Virus record (IMG/VR): IMGVR_UViG_3300037010_003016
Location: 1-64,000 of that record
Direction: 5' to 3' (one strand)
DNA: 64,000 nucleotides
Source: a virus
A program made the translations under genes and the position numbers. The notes below the pieces were generated by a model. That model worked only from the letters and a program-made list of their open reading frames with translations, was not told the origin of the DNA and made no database searches. Of the stretch, positions 35,652-44,779 are shown in pieces; position 1 is the stretch's first letter, and each line of letters begins with the position of its first letter.

Positions 35652-38164
35652 TGAAAAATGCACTATTAAATTTTAATGAGATCTCATTTCCAGAAAGAAA
35701 TATTACTCTTTATGACCTTTCTGAGAAGTCTATGAGAGATATTCCGGAAAAATATAAAATAAACAACGAATATTTCGAAACTATGCAAGTAGAAGATTCT
35801 GCTACTCCAGATCTTCTTTCTTCCCTCTATTACGGCGAAACTGTTGAGTGGGACATTGTATGCCTAGAAAATAATATCAGTCCTATTTACGATCTTCCTA
35901 AATCTCAAAGAGTGCTAGAAAGAAGAGTTGATGACTTACTTAAAAAATGGGAAGAAACTTTCCTTCCGATTATTTCTCAAAGTATGACAGAAGAAGAAAT
36001 CGAAAGAAAAATACAAACTAAGAGGGATTATTTTTATACTATTGTCGAAAAAGAAAATGAAACATACAGAAATCTGAAATTCTTAAAGAAAAATTATATG
36101 ATTTATATGTATGAAGACGTAAGAAAAAATATTAAAAATTTCGTAGAATCAGAATCCATAGATTATAAGCCTGTATTTATAGAAGGAAATGATCAAATTC
36201 ATACTGTTGTTATAGCTACTCCTATTGATAGCAAAAATATCCACAGAGAATATGATCTTCTTATAACTGAGAACGGAACTATAACAACAGTATACGATAT
36301 AGTGTCGATTATAGGAATTTATTTTGAAGAAAAAACTCTTTCTTACGATTCTTTTGCGCAAAATACAATTGTTTTGAGTAATTATCCTTTTAATCAAATT
36401 TCTCACAAACAATTTAATGTATATGAAACTGATATACATAGCGATATAAATTTCAGTTTCTCGAAAGACAGTTCTAATAATTCAACAATAACCATTACGG
36501 CTTCTATAACGGAAACTTATTTTTCTCATTTGAATAAAATAACATCAGCATTAAACGGTCTTGTTTCAGTTTCGACTTTCGATTCAAATATAAAAAAGAG
36601 TTTGACTTCAGTATCAGGAACAGACTATCCAAAAGCTACTCTTCCTGGAAGCACAGTTACTCTTCTTTCCGATAATAGAATTCTAATTATAGGTGGATTA
36701 GATGGTTCTACATCTCAAACTACAACATACTTTGGAACATTTTCCGGTAATACAATAAACTGGGTTTCAGGAACAGACCTTCCGGCGGCTCTTAATAATC
36801 ACACAACAACGCTTCTTTCTGATGGGAGAATTCTAGTTATTGGAGGTTCTAACAACGGTTCGGCTGTCGATAAAACATACTTTGGAACAATATCTGGTAA
36901 TACAATTACTTGGGTAGAAGGAACAAAATTCAATTCTGTAATTGTGAATCACGCAACAGTATTACTTTCTGATGGAAGATTATTAATCACCGGTGGCTCA
37001 GGAGATTCTTCTTCTAATCAAACAACAACGTATAATCAATCAACATTCGGAACAATCTCTGGTAATACTATTACTTGGAATTCAGGAAAAGAAATTAAAA
37101 TAGAGCAACATTCTTGTGTTCTTTTACCTGATGGAAGAGTTTTAATTTCTGGAGGACTCTCAAAAGATGTTTCTGGAAATAATGTGACGACAACATATTA
37201 CTCTAATACAACCTTCGGTGTAATCTCTAATAATACAATTACTTGGTCTACTGGTTCTGATATGCCTGCTGATATTCAGTTTCTACATTCTAGTACTGTA
37301 CTAGGAGATGGAAGAATTCTATTTAACGGCGGTTACAAAGTATCTGACAGTGTTTCTGTAAATGAACAGTATTTGGCAATAATTAATGGAACAACAATAA
37401 CATTTGAACGGTTAGATGACCTTCCGGATTTGACATCAGGACATAAAACGGTTTTCCTTCCAGATTCAAGAGTCTTGGTAAGTGGTGGAACATCAGCAAA
37501 AAATACTATAGTATTTGTGAAACTAAAAGAACTTGTTAAATATAAATTAACATCTCTTAAAGAAGACTCAAGCTTTAACATCACAAATGCTTCAAACTTC
37601 ACAACACTAGATTCAGCATATACTCTTTCTCTAATTGATTCTGCAAAAACATTTTCTTTAGAATTGAATGGATTTGATGTTATAATTAGAAATAATAGTG
37701 GAAATATAGTTGACGATATTTCTTATTTCATAACAGAACTTGCGAGGAGATTTATAACTGCTACGAATATTGATAATAAAATCGTTATAACATCTACTAC
37801 ATCAAAAATTACTAATCTTGAAAATATTTCAATTACATATCAAACTTCGCAAGCTATGCAACTTGCTTATGCTGATGTTGAGTATAACTATATTCCGAAA
37901 TATCAAGTTATTACTGTGACTTTGGTTTCAAGCACAACTTCGTCTGAAACATTTAGTATCTATATTAATAATGTCACATACACATACAATAAAGCTGATA
38001 ACCAAACAGTTGATGCTTCTATTTTGATGAATTCAATCACTGATGTTAATTTTGATAAGACTTTAGTAAATCCAACAACATTTACTTTAACAAATAAATA
38101 TATGAGTAGAAGATGTTTAGCTACGTGTACTAATAATATTACTCTCACTGAAAGATTTATTTAA
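35651..38164 (+). CDS. 53: Baseplate wedge gp53 fused to Kelch propeller
   Basis: This 837-residue protein starts with a gp53-like region: DSATPDLLSSLYYGETVEWD, then IVCLENNISPIYDLPKS, the part that wraps the wedge-hub joint in T4 (gp53 is about 196 residues). Residues about 310-620 are six Kelch-like blades (LLSDGRILVIGGSNNG, FGTISGNTITWV) like those in the giant propeller protein. A further beta domain ends it. The stop and start overlap both neighbours by 1 nt, so it is translated within the baseplate operon. The fusion suggests a propeller displayed on the wedge. Confidence 0.7.
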   Translation: MKNALLNFNEISFPERNITLYDLSEKSMRDIPEKYKINNEYFETMQVEDSATPDLLSSLYYGETVEWDIVCLENNISPIYDLPKSQRVLERRVDDLLKKWEETFLPIISQSMTEEEIERKIQTKRDYFYTIVEKENETYRNLKFLKKNYMIYMYEDVRKNIKNFVESESIDYKPVFIEGNDQIHTVVIATPIDSKNIHREYDLLITENGTITTVYDIVSIIGIYFEEKTLSYDSFAQNTIVLSNYPFNQISHKQFNVYETDIHSDINFSFSKDSSNNSTITITASITETYFSHLNKITSALNGLVSVSTFDSNIKKSLTSVSGTDYPKATLPGSTVTLLSDNRILIIGGLDGSTSQTTTYFGTFSGNTINWVSGTDLPAALNNHTTTLLSDGRILVIGGSNNGSAVDKTYFGTISGNTITWVEGTKFNSVIVNHATVLLSDGRLLITGGSGDSSSNQTTTYNQSTFGTISGNTITWNSGKEIKIEQHSCVLLPDGRVLISGGLSKDVSGNNVTTTYYSNTTFGVISNNTITWSTGSDMPADIQFLHSSTVLGDGRILFNGGYKVSDSVSVNEQYLAIINGTTITFERLDDLPDLTSGHKTVFLPDSRVLVSGGTSAKNTIVFVKLKELVKYKLTSLKEDSSFNITNASNFTTLDSAYTLSLIDSAKTFSLELNGFDVIIRNNSGNIVDDISYFITELARRFITATNIDNKIVITSTTSKITNLENISITYQTSQAMQLAYADVEYNYIPKYQVITVTLVSSTTSSETFSIYINNVTYTYNKADNQTVDASILMNSITDVNFDKTLVNPTTFTLTNKYMSRRCLATCTNNITLTERFI

Positions 38165-39312
38165 TGTTTAATACTAGAAATGAACAGAAACTTAAACATT
38201 TCACGCTAATATTTGACGACAATAAAGCGAGAAGTATTGGGACTGTTTATATCACTTCTCTTCAAATAAACAGAAGTCTTGATAACTCTTATGTATCCGG
38301 AGTTTTGAAATTTGTAGATACTCAAAACTTGGTCGAGATTATTCCGCTTAATAAGAATAACAAGATAGATATTATAGCGAAATGTTGTCTAGATATAGAG
38401 TATAAAGAAACCTTCGTCGCTATAAAAACTAAAGTAAATTCTGTTGGAAATAAAACAAACGAAGTAGAAATAGAATTTGTGGATCAAGACACATATCAGT
38501 TTATGTGTCAAACTCATACTGAAGTATTTGTAGATAAAAAACCTGGAGATATAATTAGCGATCTTCTAAGTGAATATATGGTTTCAGACAAAGGTGTAGA
38601 CTATATAGAAAATGATTACGCTAAATCTCTAGATTATTATACTGTTCAAGGTAATAAACCTCTAATAGCTAGTTTAAATCTACTTGCTAAGAAATACAAT
38701 ATGAAAGTATATCAAACTAGAGATAATATCTGTTGTAAGTCATACGACAATATAATTAAAGACGCAAAGGAATTCGAACATCCGTATATTTTCCATCACC
38801 TTAATCCGTATTATCTATATCAAATAAAAGAATTTAAAGTGATAAAAATGGGAGCAGGAAGCTCTCCTCTTACGACACCTAAACAAAAGATCTTTTCAAT
38901 TGATATTACTGATTTAAGACAACAGTTTAGGTTATATTCCAGAGATTTAATGGAAAAGGATCAGAACACTTTGACAGAAAAGGAAATCGATTATAGCCCA
39001 AAAAATCTTTTAGAAAGATCTGTTTATAAACATATCAAAACTGTTGAAGAAGATGTCCGTTATACATTCGCTAACAGTTTTAATGAAAATAATATGATGG
39101 AAATTTTAATTCCTGGAACATTTGACTCTCCGGATATAGGTGATAAGATAACTATACATAGAGAAACACCTGACAGAGGAGAATCGTTTAAACCAGATCA
39201 AAACATCGCTGGTTATTGGTTAGTGAAAGGCGTTTCTTATATGTTCATAACACAAGATCTTTTTATGATTAAATTAATATTAGTTAGAAGTGGTTATAAG
39301 GATAGAATATGA
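38164..39312 (+). CDS. 27: Baseplate hub protein gp27
   Basis: This 382-residue protein is near the length of T4 gp27 (about 391). Hub-type features are N-terminal strands (FTLIFDDNKARSIG, VYITSLQINRSLDN), VFVDKKPGDIISDLLSEYMV, the middle YYTVQGNKPLIASLNLLAKK and a final FDSPDIGDKITI followed by YWLVKGVSYMF. The trimer forms the torus on which gp5 sits. It overlaps gp53 by 1 nt and gp5 by 4 nt, an order that helps identify it. Confidence 0.75.
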   Translation: MFNTRNEQKLKHFTLIFDDNKARSIGTVYITSLQINRSLDNSYVSGVLKFVDTQNLVEIIPLNKNNKIDIIAKCCLDIEYKETFVAIKTKVNSVGNKTNEVEIEFVDQDTYQFMCQTHTEVFVDKKPGDIISDLLSEYMVSDKGVDYIENDYAKSLDYYTVQGNKPLIASLNLLAKKYNMKVYQTRDNICCKSYDNIIKDAKEFEHPYIFHHLNPYYLYQIKEFKVIKMGAGSSPLTTPKQKIFSIDITDLRQQFRLYSRDLMEKDQNTLTEKEIDYSPKNLLERSVYKHIKTVEEDVRYTFANSFNENNMMEILIPGTFDSPDIGDKITIHRETPDRGESFKPDQNIAGYWLVKGVSYMFITQDLFMIKLILVRSGYKDRI

Positions 39313-40187
39313 TAGATTCACTAGAACAAGCAAGTGACCTTTCAAGTAGAAATCAGATCTTTTACAGAGGAGTTGTAGAAGACAATCAAGACCCATTAAA
39401 AATGGGAAGAGTAAGGGTAAGAATTTTCGGAATTCACTCTGAAGACCCTAAAGTAAATCCTGTTGATAATCTTCCTTGGGCAGAATGTTTGGTTTCTCCA
39501 GATTTTGGACTAATTTCAGGAATAGGCGTTTCTTCTGTTCCTGAACAAGGTTGTTATGTTTGGGTATTTTTTGATGCGGGAGAACACGACCATCCTGTAG
39601 TAATTGGAGTAACAGCAGGCGTTAGAAAACAAAGAGACACAATATCATTCTGCGATAAAGATCTCAAATATCCTCTTCTTTCAAGATTGAATGAACCAGA
39701 CTATAATAGATTAGCTAGGGGAGAAAAACAAGACCAAACTCCTTGTGCTAAAAAACAACAAGATAATAAAGTAGAAGAACCTTATGATAATTATAAGAAA
39801 GGCAAATATACAAAAAATAAAGTTCTAGAAACTTCAAGCGGTCACGTTATTGAGATAGATGATACCGAAGGAAATGAAAGAATCCATATCTTCCATAAAT
39901 CAGGTTCACTTATAGAAATGCTTCCTGATGGAAAAATTGTCATTAAATCATTGAATAATACATATGAAATAGTAAATGGTGATAGGAAAACTCATATAAC
40001 AGGGAATTCTATAGAATTTATTGATTCAGATATTAAAAGAGAAACTCACGGCTCAGAAACGATAAAAATCGGCGGAAATGTTTCATTTGAAATCGGCGGA
40101 AGTTTGTCTTTTAAAACTGGAGGCGCAACTAATTTTCATTCCGGAGGCGCTTTCTCTGTTTCTGCTCCATCCATAAATTTGAATTAA
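39309..40187 (+). CDS. 5: Baseplate spike gp5 without lysozyme domain
   Basis: This 292-residue protein has an N-terminal OB-fold (FYRGVVEDNQDPLKMGRVRV, PWAECLVSPDFG, VPEQGCYVWVFFDAGEHDHP). The middle and C-terminus give a beta-helix-like run (IEIDDTEGNERIHIFHKSGS, GNVSFEIGGSLSFKTGG) that ends SAPSINLN. T4 gp5 is about 575 residues with a lysozyme between the two parts; here that domain is absent. The spike would pierce but not digest. It is followed, after a gap, by the PAAR tip gene. Confidence 0.8.
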   Translation: MIDSLEQASDLSSRNQIFYRGVVEDNQDPLKMGRVRVRIFGIHSEDPKVNPVDNLPWAECLVSPDFGLISGIGVSSVPEQGCYVWVFFDAGEHDHPVVIGVTAGVRKQRDTISFCDKDLKYPLLSRLNEPDYNRLARGEKQDQTPCAKKQQDNKVEEPYDNYKKGKYTKNKVLETSSGHVIEIDDTEGNERIHIFHKSGSLIEMLPDGKIVIKSLNNTYEIVNGDRKTHITGNSIEFIDSDIKRETHGSETIKIGGNVSFEIGGSLSFKTGGATNFHSGGAFSVSAPSINLN

Positions 40188-40242
40188 GGAAATTCGTGTA
40201 CTGGTTAAGAGTTTTTTGTTGTTCTATTTTGATACCAATTTT

Positions 40243-40295
40243 TTATCCATTTTGTGTGTAAAACACCGTCCTAAAGGACGGTTGATATAAGCACA
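40243..40295 (+). repeat. Intergenic stem-loop element, copy 2
   Basis: Differs from 11754-11805 by about three substitutions and one inserted T. The inner stem ACCGTCC/GGACGGT is intact. The outer stem keeps pairing through a C-G to T-G change. The AATAAATA late box begins at the next base. Confidence 0.75.
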
Positions 40296-40303
40296 AATAA
40301 ATA
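40296..40303 (+). promoter_or_regulatory. Late promoter box for PAAR and wedge operon
   Basis: AATAAATA, 52 nt before the PAAR ATG, abuts the stem-loop element. Confidence 0.55.
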
Positions 40304-40354
40304 TTTTACCATACAAAAAAAGCGTCCCACTTATATTATCATTGAGGAATATTA

Positions 40355-40645
40355 ATGCTTGGAGTAGTAAGAAAAGGTGATATGTCTACTGGAGACCCTT
40401 GTAAAGCGCCACCAAGAAAAGCTGCCGGAGGTTCTCCAAATGTCTTTGCCAACGGTCTTCCTATTATGAGAGTTGGCGATAAATATGAAGATCACTCTTG
40501 TCCAGGAAGTCCTCCACATTCAGCTACAGCTTCTTCCGGTTCTTCAAAGGTTTTCATTAACGGTAGACCGGCACATAGACACGGAGACAAAATAAGTTGT
40601 GGTTCTAAAGCTGATAAATGCTCGCCAAATGTTTTAATAGGATAG
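40355..40645 (+). CDS. 5.4: PAAR spike tip protein (gp5.4-like)
   Basis: This 96-residue PAAR protein has the repeated pattern GSPNVFANGLPIMRVGD and SSKVFINGRPAHRHGDKI, with metal-binding candidates H (DHSC, PPHS, HRHGD) and C (SCGS). PAAR proteins cap gp5 with a sharp, metal-stabilised point. The length is normal. GAGGAA precedes the ATG. Confidence 0.85.
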   Translation: MLGVVRKGDMSTGDPCKAPPRKAAGGSPNVFANGLPIMRVGDKYEDHSCPGSPPHSATASSGSSKVFINGRPAHRHGDKISCGSKADKCSPNVLIG

Positions 40646-40651
40646 AAGAAA

Positions 40652-42268
40652 TTGATTACACCGAGCTTAACATCTAATTTGCCGTCTTCTTTTTCGGATC
40701 TTCTTACAAATCAAGCAACTAGTATTCCTGAAAATTATCAAGAATTTATTCACCAACAAATGCAATCAGAAGCGGAAGATAGATTTAAGACTCAATCTAC
40801 TCTTCTTAAAATAGATATTAATCAGTTTGATACTCTTCTAAATGAATTCGTAAATCAAGTAAATACTATGTCAGATTTGACTCCTAGATCAGGATTGTTC
40901 AAAAATACTACACCGAAGAACACTCTTCAAAACCTCAGACCAGATAGAAAATCTGTTTCTTCAATATGTATTAATGACTGTTTTGCTGATATTTCTCCTT
41001 CTGCTAAAACAGTAAGAGATAAACAAGTTGAAGTTCTTAAAGGCGTTCTATCTCATCCAAACGATTTTTTAAAACAAGATTTAGGTGTTTTTAATTCAGG
41101 AGAAGAAACTGTTTCTTCAGCTCTTAAAACCGTATCAACATACAATCTAGCAAACTCAATAAAAGATACGACTAGTCAATTAACAAATATAAACGGTTTT
41201 TCTCTACCAAATAATAAAGATGTTATGAGTCTTATAACCTCAAATGCACAGGGATTAATAGGCGGTGCAAGTTTGCCGACTTCTGTTGGATTGTTTTCCA
41301 ATTCTGTAGGCGGAATAGACGCTCTTCAAAAGGATGTAGCAGGTACACTTAATAGTATGATGCCTGGACAAAAGTCGGAACTTGTTTCTTCTATTGTAAG
41401 TAAGGCAACAGAAGAGTTAGTGAAGGATATAAAATCAGTAACAAATGCTTTGGGGGTTGTTTCTAGTGCGAAGTTTGATTCTGCTCAAAAAGGAAAAGTC
41501 GCTCTTAAAGATTTGGCTTCCGCATTCCAACAAACTTCTACTACAGCCTTTTCTGGTATTGACGATTTGATAAAAACTTTAGGCGCTAACGAAGAATTTA
41601 AAAATCTTGCAAACTCTCTAAATTCATCTGTTACTAATATTCGAGGTCTATTGACATCATCTATGAGTCAAATAAATTCTTTACTTTCTGGGAGTAAATT
41701 AGCATTACCTGACGCAACAAAAATGCTTAGTAATATTACTTCAGAAGTTCAAGGTAAACTGTCATCTATGATGGATTCAACTCTCGGAAATCTTTCTTCT
41801 TTAAAATCAGAGATGTTAACAAATCTCGATGTTAAAGTCGACTATTTGGATCTTCCACTTCCTTCTATATATCAAATGATTGATGTAGTGAAAGAAGACA
41901 TAAAAGATCTTCACTCTCAATCTTTGACACCAACCGAACAAAGTCTTTTTGGTATGATAACAGAGATAGAATCCTTTGCGAAAACAAAACAATTAAGTCA
42001 AAGGGCAAAAAGTTTGACAGATATGAGAAATTGTATAAAGAAACAAGTTCCGACTGCGAATTTAATAAATATTTCCTTTATAAATAATCTACCACTAACC
42101 GAATCTAACGATTTAGATATAATGAGAATCCAAAACAGAACAACAACAAAATTAGATACTAAAAAGTTAGACACGCTCAAAACTATGTATAAAAACTATA
42201 AAAGAGAAATAAGAGCAACTATTCCTCAAAACGATTACTATAAAACTGTTGCGCAAGGGGTGATTTAA
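40652..42268 (+). CDS. Baseplate-operon structural protein, unknown
   Basis: This 538-residue protein starts at TTG 40652, the only start that keeps the N-terminus. It has long helical, Ser/Leu-rich segments (SLTSNLPSSFSDLLTNQATS; SMSQINSLLSGSKLALPDAT), few aromatics and no known motif. It lies between the PAAR gene and gp25, with 1 nt to the latter. A hub or wedge component that does the work of T4 gp28, gp29 or gp7 parts is possible, but I cannot assign it. Confidence 0.6.
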   Translation: MITPSLTSNLPSSFSDLLTNQATSIPENYQEFIHQQMQSEAEDRFKTQSTLLKIDINQFDTLLNEFVNQVNTMSDLTPRSGLFKNTTPKNTLQNLRPDRKSVSSICINDCFADISPSAKTVRDKQVEVLKGVLSHPNDFLKQDLGVFNSGEETVSSALKTVSTYNLANSIKDTTSQLTNINGFSLPNNKDVMSLITSNAQGLIGGASLPTSVGLFSNSVGGIDALQKDVAGTLNSMMPGQKSELVSSIVSKATEELVKDIKSVTNALGVVSSAKFDSAQKGKVALKDLASAFQQTSTTAFSGIDDLIKTLGANEEFKNLANSLNSSVTNIRGLLTSSMSQINSLLSGSKLALPDATKMLSNITSEVQGKLSSMMDSTLGNLSSLKSEMLTNLDVKVDYLDLPLPSIYQMIDVVKEDIKDLHSQSLTPTEQSLFGMITEIESFAKTKQLSQRAKSLTDMRNCIKKQVPTANLINISFINNLPLTESNDLDIMRIQNRTTTKLDTKKLDTLKTMYKNYKREIRATIPQNDYYKTVAQGVI

Positions 42269-42269
42269 A

Positions 42270-42638
42270 ATGGCACAGGACATTTTTTATGTTGACGTTG
42301 CTTGTAAGAATACTGGTTTCGATATTAACTATGAAGCCGTAGAAAATTCCATTAGAAATATACTTTTAACACCAATAGGAAGTCTTCCGTCTTCACCTGA
42401 GTTTGGTTCAAGATTAAGTTCTCTTCTTTTTTCGGCTATGAATTCAAATATAGTTGATGTCGTTAAGGGTGAAATAACTTCTTCAATAGAAATGTGGGAG
42501 AAAAGAGTAACAGTTAAATTCGTTGATGTTCAACCTCATCCAGAATATAATTCTCTAGAAATAAAAGTTTATTTCACTCTAAAAATAGATAATGATTCCA
42601 CAGCAAGAGTACTCAAAATAAATATGAAAACACCATAG
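42270..42638 (+). CDS. 25: Baseplate wedge gp25
   Basis: This 122-residue protein of the gpW/gp25 family has the phrase IRNILLTPIGSLPSSPEFGS followed by RLSSLLFSAM, the signature of gp25, which anchors the first sheath ring to the wedge. T4 gp25 is about 132 residues. It is 9 nt before gp6, its T4 wedge partner. Confidence 0.85.
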   Translation: MAQDIFYVDVACKNTGFDINYEAVENSIRNILLTPIGSLPSSPEFGSRLSSLLFSAMNSNIVDVVKGEITSSIEMWEKRVTVKFVDVQPHPEYNSLEIKVYFTLKIDNDSTARVLKINMKTP

Positions 42639-42647
42639 GAAAAATAA

Positions 42648-44777
42648 ATGTTAGATTTTGTACCGTTCAATCAAGATGATATTCAATCAGCTTTAAATGA
42701 AAAAGCAACAGAACTAGGTTTCGTTGACGCTATTTTTCCTGGTTCAAATACAGCTTTCTTAACAACATTATTATCTTACGCCGTCGCTATGAATAATGCG
42801 AACGCATCTCTTATGCTTTCTGAATTCTTTCTTGCTACTGCAACAAAAAGAAAAAACATATTGAAAATGGCCAGAATGCTAGGCTATGAAGTAAAAAGAA
42901 AAACATCATATCAATATCAATTATTGATTAAGTGTGAAGCTCCTGATGGAGTATTAAACAACCAACCGTTTAACTGTGTTCTTCCAAAATATAGCGCTTT
43001 TACTGACGGAAATAATACTTTTTACTATATGGATTCTGATAAAGAAATCATTGGAATAACTCAAGACCAAATAACAAAAGAAACAACCTTATATAATACT
43101 CTTCTCAAAACAAAAGGCAATATTACTCAATCAGATCTTGATGAACATAATATACAAACATTTTTCTTTATAACAGTAAAGGAAGGAACTCTGTTTAGAT
43201 ATTTTGATCCTGTATATGCTCCACTAGGAAGTAGCGAATTATGCTTTAAAATGACAAAAACTCTTCAACCTGATGGTTCTTTAGGAACAACATATACTAT
43301 ACCACTAGATTATCAAGATATTGAACAAGACGGAATTGAAGTTTTTGTTTCAAGATATAATGCTGATGGCGAATACGAGGATAAAGTTCTTTGGCAAAAT
43401 GTTCAGTTTCAAGATATAGATTTAAAAAAATATAATTTTGAAAAATCATATGTCGTATTGAGAGATATCGATACTAATACATCAACAATTTATTTTAAAT
43501 TCGCAGGCGTCTGTGATGAACCTATACTTAATGCCGAAGTGTTTGTTAATGTGCTTATTTCAAAAGGTTCTCAAGGAAGCGCCCAAGGAAAAATCACATT
43601 CGTATCAGCAAATAAAAACTTTAATGTTGTTCCTATTGGCGTAACTGATAGTTCGATCTATACTGTATTTACTTATATGAATGAAGTGTTTGCTGGTTCT
43701 GATGAAGAGTCAAATGAACAAATTAAAGAAATAGCGGCAGTATTTCATAATGTCGCAAACAGAGCTGTTACCGCTCAAGATTATGAAGTTATATTAAAAC
43801 AACACCAATTAGTTCAAGATTCTTCCGTTTGGGGTGGCGAAGACTATGTAATAGAACAACTTGGTACAGTTTATATTTCAGGTCTTCCAACAAAAACAAC
43901 AAAATCTAAACAATATTTGAATGTTAATGGCGGGAATGTTGAATATAAAAGAATATATTCTTCTGAAAATGAAAAAGAGTTTTATTTTACTGATGAAAAT
44001 AAAAGCGATATTCTTACATATCTTTCAAAATACAAAATAATGACTCTAAAAAATGAATTCAGACAACCATTATACTTCAACCTTGATATCAATGTAAGAA
44101 TAACAAAACCCATTTTTGACTCAAATGTTTTGAATAAAATCATAACATCTGTGACTGATTTATTTGATACTACATATGAAACATTTAATAATGAGTTCTT
44201 TAGAAGTGGAATATCAAAAATAGTTTATTCTTCTATTGGTGATACTAACGGCGTCGATATTAATGTTTCTCAAAAAATCGTTCTTTCAAAATACAATATA
44301 ATAGACAAGTCAAATGAGTCAGGAGCAAATAAATTTTTTGAATTTTTTCTTCCTCTTCCGTTTACTAACTTTATAGACGAAAATAGTTTTGTAAATCCCG
44401 ATTTGCTTCCGGATATATCGACTATTGGTTTCTTAACAGATGATGTAAAAATTGGTAATAATAACCTTATTGTCAATTTTACTCAAGGAAGCGTTTTATA
44501 TGATGGTAGAACTGTATCATTTAATATTTCTTATAATAATGTTGTTTGTGGTACATATATAGTTTCAAAAATATACGGTAAACAATTCATCTATATAAAA
44601 TTGAATCTTAGAACATCTAACGCATCTGTTGATGTAAATTCGTCATCAAGTCTAGCTGACACATTCTTTACTAATAATCAGTATCTTAATTTTGTTTTCT
44701 CGCCAAATTCTCAAGATGCAAGATACATAAGAAATTCTACCCCAAGATTAAACTATTTCAAAATAAGTAGCCTATAA
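42648..44777 (+). CDS. 6: Baseplate wedge gp6 (J-family)
   Basis: This 709-residue protein is slightly longer than T4 gp6 (about 660). The N-terminus FVPFNQDDIQSALNEKATEL, then FPGSNTAFLTTLLSYAVAM and MARMLGYEVKRK, and the middle NRAVTAQDYEVILKQHQLV, are typical of gp6/gpJ wedge proteins that form the ring of dimers controlling baseplate state. It precedes the gp7-position gene by 2 nt. Confidence 0.85.
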   Translation: MLDFVPFNQDDIQSALNEKATELGFVDAIFPGSNTAFLTTLLSYAVAMNNANASLMLSEFFLATATKRKNILKMARMLGYEVKRKTSYQYQLLIKCEAPDGVLNNQPFNCVLPKYSAFTDGNNTFYYMDSDKEIIGITQDQITKETTLYNTLLKTKGNITQSDLDEHNIQTFFFITVKEGTLFRYFDPVYAPLGSSELCFKMTKTLQPDGSLGTTYTIPLDYQDIEQDGIEVFVSRYNADGEYEDKVLWQNVQFQDIDLKKYNFEKSYVVLRDIDTNTSTIYFKFAGVCDEPILNAEVFVNVLISKGSQGSAQGKITFVSANKNFNVVPIGVTDSSIYTVFTYMNEVFAGSDEESNEQIKEIAAVFHNVANRAVTAQDYEVILKQHQLVQDSSVWGGEDYVIEQLGTVYISGLPTKTTKSKQYLNVNGGNVEYKRIYSSENEKEFYFTDENKSDILTYLSKYKIMTLKNEFRQPLYFNLDINVRITKPIFDSNVLNKIITSVTDLFDTTYETFNNEFFRSGISKIVYSSIGDTNGVDINVSQKIVLSKYNIIDKSNESGANKFFEFFLPLPFTNFIDENSFVNPDLLPDISTIGFLTDDVKIGNNNLIVNFTQGSVLYDGRTVSFNISYNNVVCGTYIVSKIYGKQFIYIKLNLRTSNASVDVNSSSSLADTFFTNNQYLNFVFSPNSQDARYIRNSTPRLNYFKISSL

Positions 44778-44779
44778 TA

